This document shows positions 36,263 to 43,571 of a DNA stretch of 64,000 nt, piece after piece. Within the stretch, counting starts at the first letter, position 1. Each line of letters starts with the position of its first letter. Position numbers and translations under genes: made by a program. The notes below the pieces were generated by a model that was not told where the DNA came from, ran no database searches, and was given only the letters and a program-made list of their open reading frames with translations. Origin of the DNA: an uncultured Oceanospirillaceae bacterium (GTDB taxonomy: Bacteria; Pseudomonadota; Gammaproteobacteria; Pseudomonadales; Balneatricaceae); NCBI GenBank assembly GCA_937138495.1, contig CAKZPE010000009.1:94511-158510 (forward strand). Reading direction: 5' to 3'.

Positions 36263-36985
36263 ATGGGAAGAAGTTTTGAAAATCGTAAGGCATCTATGGC
36301 GAAAACCCAGGGTGCTAAATCTAAGTTGTATGCCAAGTACGGAAAAGAGCTGTATGTTTGCGCAAAAAGTGGTGGCGTAGACCCGGACGGAAACTTGTCA
36401 CTGCGACGTTTGATCGAAAAAGCAAAAAAAGATCAGGTGCCGGCCCACGTTATTGATAAAGCACTGGATAAAGCCAGCGGTGGCGGTGGCGAAGATTACG
36501 CCCACGCCCGTTACGAAGGGTTTGGCCCGGGTGGTTGCATGGTCATCGTTGACTGCCTGACAGACAACAACAACCGTACTTTCGGTGATGTGCGTACAGC
36601 CTTTAACAAAGGTAAAGCGAAGCTGGGTGGTCAGGGTGCTGTGGCGCACATGTTTGATCACCGGGCGGTTCTGGTATTTCCCCACGGCGATGAAGATGAA
36701 ATCCTCGAGCTGCTGATGATGGCAGACGTGGACGTAGCAGATATCGAAAGCGAAGACGGAAAAATCACCGTATACGCACCACACACTGAATTTTTCAAAG
36801 CGAAAACCGCACTGCACGAAGCACTGCCGGATGTTGAATTCGACGTTGAGGAAATCACTTTCGTTCCACAGACTATCAGTGAGCTGAGCGGAGAAGACAT
36901 CGAACAGTTCGAGAAGTTTATGGATCTGCTGAACGACTGTGATGATGTTCAGGAAATCTACCACAACGCTGAAATTGCTGAATGA
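36263..36985 (+). CDS. YebC/PmpR-family protein (YeeN-like paralogue)
   Basis: A 240-residue member of the YebC/TACO1 family (DUF28). The start [31 protein letters not shown] resembles the E. coli YeeN branch rather than YebC (which begins MAGHSKWANI). YeeN-type members are paralogues of Yeb[24 protein letters not shown] near residue 88 is the family signature, and VQEIYHNAE ends the protein. YebC proteins act as ribosome-associated factors for difficult peptide bonds and have been described as transcription regulators. It is monocistronic, with a 278-nt AT-rich leader after the palindrome and a strong terminator. Confidence 0.88.
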   Translation: MGRSFENRKASMAKTQGAKSKLYAKYGKELYVCAKSGGVDPDGNLSLRRLIEKAKKDQVPAHVIDKALDKASGGGGEDYAHARYEGFGPGGCMVIVDCLTDNNNRTFGDVRTAFNKGKAKLGGQGAVAHMFDHRAVLVFPHGDEDEILELLMMADVDVADIESEDGKITVYAPHTEFFKAKTALHEALPDVEFDVEEITFVPQTISELSGEDIEQFEKFMDLLNDCDDVQEIYHNAEIAE

Positions 36986-37011
36986 TATAGCAGCCCGCGT
37001 CCGTTAACTGA

Positions 37012-37036
37012 AAAAGCCCTGCACTGCAGGGCTTTT
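37012..37036. terminator. Bidirectional terminator after yebC-like gene
   Basis: An 11-nt perfect stem AAAAGCCCTGC/GCAGGGCTTTT with an ACT loop. It separates convergent yebC-like and LysE genes. Confidence 0.85.
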
Positions 37037-37053
37037 GTATCGGTCGTTCGGGA

Positions 37054-37665
37054 TTACAGGGTGATTACCCGAATTGCTAATGCCAGTAATACCAGTCCGG
37101 TGATCCGGTTAATCCACTGGCTGTTGCGCTGTAAGCGGGTTAATACCGATCCTTTTGACAGCACGAGGCAGACCAGGGTGTACCACAGGCCATCTACCAG
37201 AGTGGCGGTAGCCACCAGAATCAGCTGATCACTCTGGCTGGCATCCGCTGATACAAACTGTGAAAACAGGGCGGTGAAGAATATTGCCAGCTTAGGATTC
37301 AGCAGAGAAATCAGAAAACCTTCCCGGCCAGCCTGCAGCAGAGATACCTGCTGACTGGTGGCGACATTCAGTGCCCCGGCACTGCCAGCCCGGATCGCCT
37401 GTACACCAATCCATGCCAGATAGGCGGCACCTGCCCAGGTGATCAGTGTAAACAGCTGGGTGTACTGGCTGATCAGCAACGACAGACCGGTTACGGTGGC
37501 GAACGCCCACAGGCCCACACCGGCGGCATGCGTCCAGCTGGTAAGCAAGCCGTGGCGACGGCTGTTATTCACGGTTTGTTTAAGTACCACAGCCAGACTC
37601 GGGCCTGGCGACATAGCGCCGAGGCAACAAATCAGAAAAAGCGATAGCCAGGCGGTGAGAGTCAT
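37054..37665 (-). CDS. LysE/RhtB-family amino-acid exporter
   Basis: A 203-residue inner-membrane protein of the LysE superfamily with six hydrophobic segments. The family motif CCLGAMSPGPSLAVVLKQTVNNSRRHGL is near residues 14-40, and FLISLLNPKLAIFFTALFSQF is near residue 118. Members export basic, neutral or homoserine-type amino acids. The ATG at 37665 follows AAGGATC. It is divergent from the racemase gene 170 nt away. Confidence 0.9.
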   Translation of the reverse strand: MTLTAWLSLFLICCLGAMSPGPSLAVVLKQTVNNSRRHGLLTSWTHAAGVGLWAFATVTGLSLLISQYTQLFTLITWAGAAYLAWIGVQAIRAGSAGALNVATSQQVSLLQAGREGFLISLLNPKLAIFFTALFSQFVSADASQSDQLILVATATLVDGLWYTLVCLVLSKGSVLTRLQRNSQWINRITGLVLLALAIRVITL

Positions 37666-37835
37666 GTACTGATCCTTAGATGTAAAGGTTCCTTCGAGGG
37701 CTGCATTTAAGCGCTATGGCACATGGAATGCAACTACCGGACACGATGCTATTGCATGTCAGGCAATAAAAAAATTGTGTCATTTAATCTGCCATGCCAG
37801 ACTTTTTTAACGGTAATCACAGCAGGGAGGAAAAT

Positions 37836-38537
37836 ATGAAAACAATCGGTATTTTGGGCGGCATGAGCTGGGAATCTAGTGCGGATTACTATGCAGCGCT
37901 TAACCGGGGTGTGAAGGCACAACTGGGTGGCCTGCATTCTGCAAAAATCTGTATGCTCAGTGTGGATTTTGCCGAGATAGAACAATTACAGCATGCCGGC
38001 GACTGGCAGCAACTGGCAGATATTCTCGCCGGGCAGGCGGCGGCTGCAGAAAAGGGTGGCGCTGATTTTCTGCTGATTGCCACCAATACAATGCACAAGG
38101 TAGCCGCTGAAGTAGCTGCGGCAATCAATATTCCTTTGCTGCACATTGCTGATGTGACCGCCGAAAAACTGCTGGCCGACGGGATTAAAAAGATCGGTCT
38201 GCTGGGCACCCGGTTCACCATGGCAGAAGAGTTTTATAAAGGCCGTCTCACCGATAAGTTTGGCCTGCAGGTGCTGGTGCCTGATGCTGATCAGCAGGAC
38301 GCGGTTCACCGCATCATCTATGAAGAACTCTGTCAGGGGGATGTGCATGATGCCTCACGGCAGGTGTATCTGAAGATTATTGATGATCTGTTTGCCCGGG
38401 GGGCTGAAGGGGTGATTCTCGGTTGTACTGAAATTGCCATGCTGGTGAAGCCCGAAGATACCCCGGTTCCTTTATACGATACCACTGCACTGCATGCCGA
38501 AGGCGCCGTGAAGAAGGCTTTGTCTGCAGAATCTTAG
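37836..38537 (+). CDS. Aspartate/glutamate racemase (YgeA/L-DER-like)
   Basis: A 233-residue Asp/Glu racemase-superfamily protein very similar in layout to E. coli YgeA (230 residues), a cofactor-independent racemase for L-aspartate and L-glutamate. MKTIGILGGMSWESSADYYAALN opens the protein. The two catalytic positions are Thr in ATNTMHKV near residue 82 and Cys in LGCTEIAML near residue 198; the Thr/Cys pair, rather than Cys/Cys, is typical of the YgeA group. The ATG at 37836 follows GGGAGG. The frame opens at 37794, but that start lacks a ribosome-binding site. Confidence 0.88.
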   Translation: MKTIGILGGMSWESSADYYAALNRGVKAQLGGLHSAKICMLSVDFAEIEQLQHAGDWQQLADILAGQAAAAEKGGADFLLIATNTMHKVAAEVAAAINIPLLHIADVTAEKLLADGIKKIGLLGTRFTMAEEFYKGRLTDKFGLQVLVPDADQQDAVHRIIYEELCQGDVHDASRQVYLKIIDDLFARGAEGVILGCTEIAMLVKPEDTPVPLYDTTALHAEGAVKKALSAES

Positions 38538-38608
38538 CAAGCTCCCCAAGCCTGACTAAACTGTACATCAGATAATTCTGAAACAGATACAGCCAGCAGG
38601 AGGAGGTT

Positions 38609-39046
38609 ATGATCATCAATCATCAGGTGGGGATTGCCGGCAGCGCAGCGGATATATACGAAGCTCTCACCACCAATGAAGGATTAATGGACTGGTGGAC
38701 GCATGACGTTACAGGGGCCGGCGAAGTGGGCTCCGTTATACAGTTTCGGTTTAATGGCGGCGGGCCGGACTTTCAGGTGACGGAACTGATTCCCGATCAG
38801 AAAGTTGTCTGGCGACATCACGGCAGCATGCCAGAAGCCTGGATGGGCACAGAAGTCAGTTTTGATCTGATTCCCCGGGATAATCAGGTGATGGTGCGCT
38901 TTCGCCACGCGAACTGGGAAGAGGCGTCTGACTTTATGGCTCACTGCAGTACCAAGTGGGCGGTCTTTTTGCTGAGCCTTAAGGCCCTGATCGAAACAGG
39001 CACCGGTCAGCCGTTTCCTGATGACATTCACATCGACCATAGCTGA
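38609..39046 (+). CDS. SRPBCC/AHSA1-like protein
   Basis: A 145-residue START/SRPBCC-fold protein of the Aha1-domain type. The pattern AADIYEALTTNEGLMDWWTHDVTGAGEVGSVIQFRF near residues 12-48 is the family N-terminal signature, and VMVRFRHANWEEASDFMAHCSTKWAVFLLSLKALIETG is the C-terminal helix. Members bind hydrophobic ligands; no activity can be assigned. The ATG at 38609 has an excellent AGGAGG site, 5 nt before the start. It lies 5 nt upstream of the CPXCG gene, so the two are cotranscribed. Confidence 0.85.
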   Translation: MIINHQVGIAGSAADIYEALTTNEGLMDWWTHDVTGAGEVGSVIQFRFNGGGPDFQVTELIPDQKVVWRHHGSMPEAWMGTEVSFDLIPRDNQVMVRFRHANWEEASDFMAHCSTKWAVFLLSLKALIETGTGQPFPDDIHIDHS

Positions 39047-39051
39047 ACACC

Positions 39052-39243
39052 ATGCAATGCCTTGAAGAGCGGCGGGTGGAATGTCCTTATTGCGGTGCCG
39101 GTTTTACCTGCCTGCTGGATTGCAGCGCGGGCAGCCAGCAATATACAGAAGACTGCCAGGTGTGTTGCCAGCCCATCGTTTTTGACCTGATCATTTCTGA
39201 TGGCGAAGCCGATATCCGTTTACGCCGCGAAGACGAAGCCTGA
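39052..39243 (+). CDS. CPXCG-motif cysteine-rich protein
   Basis: A 63-residue protein with two Cys pairs, CPYCG at residues 11-15 and CQVCCQP near residue 35, which fits a small zinc-ribbon. It belongs to the CPXCG family of short proteobacterial proteins, which has no known function. Between the pairs lies FTCLLDCSAGSQQYTEDC. It follows the SRPBCC gene by 5 nt, whose stop region supplies its translation signals. Confidence 0.82.
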   Translation: MQCLEERRVECPYCGAGFTCLLDCSAGSQQYTEDCQVCCQPIVFDLIISDGEADIRLRREDEA

Positions 39244-39317
39244 TACAGGCTTTAGTTCAGTAATACCGCGGATCTGTGTACACTACGCGCCTTTCAGATT
39301 GACAGAGACAACAGACA

Positions 39318-40499
39318 GTGGAAAGCCGCGACGTAGTGATTATTGGTGCCGGAGCCTCAGGATTAATGACGGCCGCAACCGCCGGATACCGGGGCAGGGA
39401 TGTGCTGGTTCTGGAACACACCAAAAAAGTTGGCCGTAAGATCCTTATGTCTGGCGGTGGCCGCTGTAACTTTACCAATATCCACAATGGTCCGGATAAT
39501 TTCCTCTCTGCCAATGCGCACTTTTCCAAGTCAGCCCTGAGCCGTTACAAAGCCGCTGATTTTATCGAGCTGGTGGAGCGTCATGGGGTGGAATTCCACG
39601 AGAAAACCCTGGGTCAGCTGTTCTGTAATGAATCCAGCAAAGAAATCCTGCAACTGCTGCTCACCGAATGCGACTGGTCCGGTACGGAAATCCGTACTGA
39701 AACCAGCGTAAACAAGGTTGAAGCCCTCGCTGACGGCGGCTATCGGCTGGAAACCACCTCCGGTGAATTGCAGTGTCAGTCACTGGTGATAGCCACTGGC
39801 GGATTGTCGATTCCTAATGGCGGCGCGACCTCCTTTGCCTATGATCTGGCCCGACAGTTCGGTATGGAAGTCACCGAACTGCAGGCGGCATTGGTGCCTT
39901 TCACTCTACAACCAAAAGATCTGGAACATTTTAAGCCGCTCTCCGGTGTATCCCATCCGGTGACGGCCAGCATCGGTAAAGTCAGCTTTCGCGAGAGTAT
40001 GCTGTTCACTCACCGGGGTATCAGCGGCCCGGCGATTCTGCAGATCTCCTCATACTGGCAGCCGGGCACTGAAGTAACCATCGATCTGTTTCCGGAACTG
40101 GACCTTACCGACTGGCTGATTCAGGCAAAAGCCCAGCACGGCAAAGCCGACATCGTAAACCAGCTCGCGCAGCTGATGAGCAAGCGAATGTCGCAGACCT
40201 TCTGTGAACTCTGGAGCATCAGCGGCCCGATGAATCAGTTCGACAACAAAAAGCTGGCAGCCATCGCTGATCAGTTCCACAACTGGACCGTGAAACCCAG
40301 TGGTACCGAAGGCTACCGCACCGCAGAAGTCACCCTGGGCGGCATCATCACCGATGAAGTGTCTTCAAAAACCTTTGAAGCCAAAAAAGCCCCGGGGCTG
40401 TACTTCGTGGGTGAATGTCTGGACGTAACCGGCCACCTGGGCGGCCACAACTTCCAGTGGGCCTGGGCCTGCGGCTTTGCAGCAGGGCAGTTTGTGTGA
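39318..40499 (+). CDS. YhiN/HI0933-like FAD-dependent oxidoreductase
   Basis: A 393-residue flavoprotein of the HI0933/YhiN family. The FAD-binding motif VVIIGAGASGLMTAATAGYRG is at residues 5-25, GRKILMSGGGRCNFTN near residue 43 is the family signature, and the C-terminal GECLDVTGHLGGHNFQWAWACGFAAGQ closes the Rossmann fold. The start is GTG at 39318. The physiological reaction is not known. The gene is intact, but a diverged 53-nt copy of codons 338-355 lies 7.6 kb downstream at 47979, beyond a block of AT-rich cassettes. This locus was therefore the target or crossover point of the island insertion. Confidence 0.9.
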   Translation: MESRDVVIIGAGASGLMTAATAGYRGRDVLVLEHTKKVGRKILMSGGGRCNFTNIHNGPDNFLSANAHFSKSALSRYKAADFIELVERHGVEFHEKTLGQLFCNESSKEILQLLLTECDWSGTEIRTETSVNKVEALADGGYRLETTSGELQCQSLVIATGGLSIPNGGATSFAYDLARQFGMEVTELQAALVPFTLQPKDLEHFKPLSGVSHPVTASIGKVSFRESMLFTHRGISGPAILQISSYWQPGTEVTIDLFPELDLTDWLIQAKAQHGKADIVNQLAQLMSKRMSQTFCELWSISGPMNQFDNKKLAAIADQFHNWTVKPSGTEGYRTAEVTLGGIITDEVSSKTFEAKKAPGLYFVGECLDVTGHLGGHNFQWAWACGFAAGQFV

Positions 40500-40642
40500 T
40501 GTGTTAGGGCGTTTAACGTTCAGATAAACCGTAATTGAAAGTCAGGCAAACGGGGTGTTGTCTGACTTTTCACTGTTAGCTGAGTTATGTATCAGTTTGC
40601 TCTCTAAACGGGGAGGTTGCCCGTATCTCAAGTGGCTACTTA

Positions 40643-40866
40643 GTGCCAAAAGCGGACATACCTGTTTAGGCTCTCACCAGTAATAAACATCCCGAATCAG
40701 CCTACATCCAGATAACTCTCATTTATAAGTTTGCTGTCTATCAATGACAGCCACATTTCAGTCTTGCCTTTTCCACTATTCAGTTACATATTAAGCACTT
40801 AAGGACCTCGCTGTGCAGACTTACGCGCACAGTCAGCCATCAAAATGCGCATGCTTATTTTTATTG
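40643..40866. repeat. Left arm of an inverted repeat flanking three cassettes
   Basis: The outer 18 nt, GTGCCAAAAGCGGACATA (40643-40660), recur exactly inverted at 43218-43235. The inner block, about 40762-40866, is about 80% identical to the inverse of 43002-43104 (shared words include CAGTTACATATTAA and ATGCGCATGCTT). The stretch between the two blocks has diverged. Confidence 0.7.
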
Positions 40867-40942
40867 GAGGAAAGTAGCGGTGCTGTCTAAAAGTTATTTA
40901 GATTCAGTTGGTTACAGTAATAAGCATTTTCTGGGTTGTCAG

Positions 40943-40983
40943 AAAAACGCGCACGCTCGTTATTAAAATGTTATGCGTAAAAG
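40943..40983. repeat. Cassette-boundary motif copy a
   Basis: ACGCGCACGCTCGTTATTAA followed by AATGTTATGCG, then AAAAGGAAGT and the ATG of the first cassette gene. Related copies precede the HNH gene (42990-43023, minus strand) and the GIY-YIG gene (47391-47416). The GTTATGC fits the GTTRRRY core of an integron recombination site. Confidence 0.6.
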
Positions 40984-40989
40984 GAAGTC

Positions 40990-41427
40990 ATGAATATTAT
41001 TCAAGAAATCAAAGAATCTTGGGGTTGGGTAGGTATCGATCCTGTTGAGGTCGTAGGTGAAAATCACTTCGGTAATCTAATGATCAAAGATTCTTCTGGT
41101 TGCTATTGGCGCCTATGTCCTGAAGATGTTTATTGCGAGATTGTCGCAAGCAATCGCGAAGAACTCGATGGTCTTTCTGCCGATCAAGAGTTCCTTGAAG
41201 ATTGGTACATGCAAGCTTTAGTTGAACAAGCAAGTGAGCGGCTTGGGCCATTAACTGAAGGTCAAAAATACTGTTTAGTCACTCCTAGTGTTCTAGGCGG
41301 TGAGTACACAATTTCAAATATTAATACCGCACCGCTGCAAGAGCTTATTAGGTTTTCGGGTCACGTAGCAAAACAAATCAAAGATCTACCAGATGGTACG
41401 CAAGTTCAACTGCGGGTTATCGATTAA
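40990..41427 (+). CDS. DUF1851 / Tdi1-like immunity-type protein
   Basis: A 145-residue protein with a C-terminal DUF1851 domain, the domain of the type VI immunity protein Tdi1. Recognisable parts are FGNLMIKDSSGCYWRLCPEDVYCEIVASNREELDGLSADQEFLEDWYM near residues 28-78 and KYCLVTPSVLGGEYTISNI followed by LIRFSGHVAKQIKDLPDG. Tdi1-type proteins neutralise a DNase effector, but free-standing members are common in gene cassettes and their role there is unknown. The gene is markedly AT-rich compared with the flanks. It starts right after a cassette-boundary motif and is followed at 5 nt by an attC site, the standard structure of a single-gene cassette. Confidence 0.8.
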   Translation: MNIIQEIKESWGWVGIDPVEVVGENHFGNLMIKDSSGCYWRLCPEDVYCEIVASNREELDGLSADQEFLEDWYMQALVEQASERLGPLTEGQKYCLVTPSVLGGEYTISNINTAPLQELIRFSGHVAKQIKDLPDGTQVQLRVID

Positions 41428-41431
41428 ACCA

Positions 41432-41511
41432 GCATAACAAGGCAATTAAAAATCGCCCGCAAAAATGTGGGCTGGACTCGCTAATGCTCGCCTTTTATTG
41501 CGGCGTTAGGT
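41432..41511 (+). repeat. attC-like site of the DUF1851 cassette
   Basis: Begins GCATAACAAGGC and ends GCGGCGTTAGGT. The outer 7-mers GCATAAC and GTTAGGT are inverse-core and core sites, and the 80-nt body is an imperfect palindrome (AACAAGGCAATTAAAAATCG against the inverse AACGCCGCAATAAAAGGCG). Size, termini and position right after a stop codon match integron attC sites. Confidence 0.78.
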
Positions 41512-41535
41512 AGCTAATCAAGGATTGAGTTTTTA

Positions 41536-41787
41536 ATGAGAGATTCACAAAGAATTGACGAGTTTATAGAGCTAATTAATCAGCTCTGGAAACAAGATCC
41601 AGATCTAAGGTTTAATCAGCTAATCTATATTTTACAAAACGGATATTCTCAAGTTAACTCTGGTATTGGTAAAGTGGAAAGCGAAGAAGTAGATGGTTTT
41701 AAGCAAATTGCTTTTGATTTGTTTAACACCGAAGACGATAGCTTTCTTGAGTACCTAAAGACTAGATTACAAAATACAGAGAGCTAA
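41536..41787 (+). CDS. Small hypothetical cassette protein
   Basis: An 83-residue acidic protein, RIDEFIELINQLWKQDPDLRFNQLIYILQNGY near residues 6-38, ending SFLEYLKTRLQNTE. The RIDEF...LWK..PDLRF...L pattern is seen in small proteins of unknown function carried on gene cassettes. No catalytic motif. It begins 24 nt after the core site of the preceding attC. An attC-like start (CCTAACAAGCCGATTAAG) follows the stop but is interrupted by the hairpin at 41825. Confidence 0.65.
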   Translation: MRDSQRIDEFIELINQLWKQDPDLRFNQLIYILQNGYSQVNSGIGKVESEEVDGFKQIAFDLFNTEDDSFLEYLKTRLQNTES

Positions 41788-41824
41788 GGCTTTCCTAACA
41801 AGCCGATTAAGTGCGGAAACACGC

Positions 41825-41884
41825 GGGGGTAGGTCTTGTTTTTTGCCAGCTTACCAATACAAGCAAAAGGAAAGACCTGACCCC
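41825..41884. repeat. REP-like palindromic element 1
   Basis: GGGGTAGGTCTTGTTTTTTG and GCAAAAGGAAAGACCTGACCCC arms form a long imperfect hairpin. A relative is at 47897-47954. Such GGTCAGGTCTTG/CAAGACCTGACC hairpins are frequent near IS200-like REP-associated transposases in marine gammaproteobacteria; no transposase is present here. Confidence 0.6.
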
Positions 41885-42022
41885 GTGATTCTAGAGGCAG
41901 AAAAGATCTAGGATATATTGATCAAATCAAGGAGCCAAATATCTTTTAGAATGGTCGTTTTAGTGCCACTAGCTGACATCGTTAACTTCGTTTTGGTTAG
42001 ACTACTAACGACACAAAGCAGA

Positions 42023-42123
42023 CGATAACGCCGCCTTAAGCGGTGAATAACAGCTGGCTAAAATTTGAAACGAAGCGGAACCGAGCCAATCGTTACGAAT
42101 CCGATTTTAAGGCCTTGTTAGGC
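42023..42123 (-). repeat. attC-like site of the HNH cassette (minus strand)
   Basis: Read on the minus strand it starts GCCTAACAAGGCCTTAA and ends TTAAGGCGGCGTTATCG. The stop codon of the HNH gene (TAA, 42118-42120) is inside the GCCTAAC inverse-core, as is common in gene cassettes. Length 101 nt, imperfect palindrome. Orientation is opposite to the attC at 41432. Confidence 0.8.
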
Positions 42124-42978
42124 ACTTTTTCGTTTGATGTACCTTGGAATTGATGATGGTACATCCATAAATTTGGCTGACTTACTTTGATTGCACTTGT
42201 CGCATAGTATTTGTAGATTAACTATATCGTTACATCCACCTTTAGCTAGTGGAATCATATGATCTATATGGATAGGAGCTTCCAATTCCATAGTTAAATC
42301 TGACATGCAGCTCGTGCATTTTCCCCTATCCCTAGATTTTAAAATAGCTTTGACTCGTTCTGGCCAGTGCTCGCGAGATACCCATTGTTTTGGCCCCGTA
42401 TCGTCGTCATCACCGTCAAAACCAATTTCTACAAGTAATTGTGAGATATAAAAGCAAAGCTGACGATCGTGCAATATTCTGTCTGAAAATTCTTCGGCAT
42501 AGAGGGGGCGTATTAACTTTATCTCTTCTTCATATCTAGCAGTACAAGCTTTATAGAGAATGAGCAAAAGCTTATTTCCCTCTTTGGAATCTAAGTAGTC
42601 ATAATACTCACCTTCTTCGTTGACAAATAGATTGTCTATTTTGTCTATTTCTTTCTCTAGGTTTTCCATTTCAGTTGAACTAGGTAAGCTGTGAAATTTC
42701 AATAACTCTAGGAAATCGTTTAGGAACCAGAATTTATATTCACCGTGTAAATATTCTGCACGTACTTCTGAAAAGAAGTCATCAAAAATCCATAGTCCTA
42801 AGTAGTAAGCAATCCCTTTTTCTAAGGGTTTGCGCAGAAGGTTAACAGGCTCAACTCTTCCACGTACATGTTGCTTTAACTCGTCGTAGAGATACATTCC
42901 AGTCCAATTGGGGTCATGTAGGCATTTAATACCTTCTGCAAAAATCTTCAAAGATATAGATGGTTGGATTTGATGCAC
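42118..42978 (-). CDS. HNH endonuclease-domain protein
   Basis: A 286-residue protein with a C-terminal HNH nuclease domain: GKCTSCMSDL and CDKCNQSKSAKF give the zinc-binding CxxC pairs, and IHIDHMIPLAKGGCNDIVNLQILC carries the His-Asn-His core. The N-terminal 200 residues are helical, acidic and unrecognised, so a specificity or sensor role is possible. HNH proteins of this plan occur in restriction and other defence contexts. The start is GTG at 42978, aligned with the starts of the other cassettes by the shared boundary motif and AGAGGAA site. AT-rich; the stop codon lies within its attC. Confidence 0.82.
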   Translation of the reverse strand: MHQIQPSISLKIFAEGIKCLHDPNWTGMYLYDELKQHVRGRVEPVNLLRKPLEKGIAYYLGLWIFDDFFSEVRAEYLHGEYKFWFLNDFLELLKFHSLPSSTEMENLEKEIDKIDNLFVNEEGEYYDYLDSKEGNKLLLILYKACTARYEEEIKLIRPLYAEEFSDRILHDRQLCFYISQLLVEIGFDGDDDDTGPKQWVSREHWPERVKAILKSRDRGKCTSCMSDLTMELEAPIHIDHMIPLAKGGCNDIVNLQILCDKCNQSKSAKFMDVPSSIPRYIKRKSA

Positions 42979-43001
42979 GATATTCCTCTTACGCCTAATA
43001 T

Positions 43002-43235
43002 TTTAATAACAAGCATGCGCGTTTTGATGAGTGACAGTGCGCGTTATTCTGCACTGTGAATTCCCTAAGTGTTTAATATGTAACTGAATAATGAAAAAGA
43101 CAAGAATAAAAGCGAGCGAGCAGAGGTAGAAAACGAGCCAATAATTTAGAGATATCCAAATATACTGTATAGATAGTCATGTTTGATAGGTTACTTATCT
43201 TCTGAGAACAGTTCGATTATGTCCGCTTTTGGCAC
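43002..43235. repeat. Right arm of the inverted repeat
   Basis: Inverse of the left arm at 40643-40866. The outer end TATGTCCGCTTTTGGCAC (43218-43235) matches 18 of 18 nt. The inner 43002-43104 matches at about 80%. Together the arms bracket the DUF1851, small-protein and HNH cassettes. Confidence 0.7.
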
Positions 43236-43280
43236 GTAACTGACAATCAAACTGCCTTAGAATTGACTCAGTCTTTCGAC

Positions 43281-43415
43281 CTATAACGGGCATGACTTGT
43301 TTGATGTTACATATTAAAAAGTGACAATAACACTGGTGAATGTCTACAAAAGTGGTGGCGATTCAGTCTAGGTTGAGTTCTAGCTATCCTAGAAAACACC
43401 AGCGCCTTGTTAGTT
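43281..43415. repeat. Possible degenerate attC site
   Basis: CTATAACGGGC at the left and GCGCCTTGTTAGTT at the right are 135 nt apart and look like attC termini (on the minus strand CTAACAAGGCGC to GCCCGTTATAG). Internal symmetry is weak and orientation unclear. Confidence 0.35.
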
Positions 43416-43571
43416 TTGTGTTTACCTAACTCTAACGAATTCATATACTTATCTCACACTTTTGCATCTACCTCTACTCCTTGAGCATAAAAAAACAATG
43501 CCTTAGTGTTTCATGTCATGGAAATCGAGCCAGGTAGGCCCGAATTAAAGGAAGGATAACAGGAGATTGAA

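Larger units (their letters stand above)
40500..40989. other. Left flank of the AT-rich cassette island
   Basis: 490 nt without a supported gene, marking the left edge of foreign DNA. It contains the outer inverted repeat (40643-40866) and a cassette-boundary motif (40943-40983). A ribosome-binding-site-like GGAGGAAAGT at 40866 precedes a 28-codon frame from GTG 40881 to a stop at 40965, possibly a remnant. Confidence 0.5.
42979..43571. other. Non-coding stretch between HNH cassette and two-gene module
   Basis: 593 nt without a supported gene: cassette-boundary motif, right arm of the inverted repeat, a possible degenerate attC (43281-43415), then AT-rich sequence that should hold the promoter of the 43572 operon. 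Confidence 0.5.

Noticed and set aside
40990..41787. The first two cassette genes as a toxin-antitoxin pair
   Set aside because: An attC-like site separates them and each has its own boundary, so they are independent cassettes. Neither shows a toxin fold.
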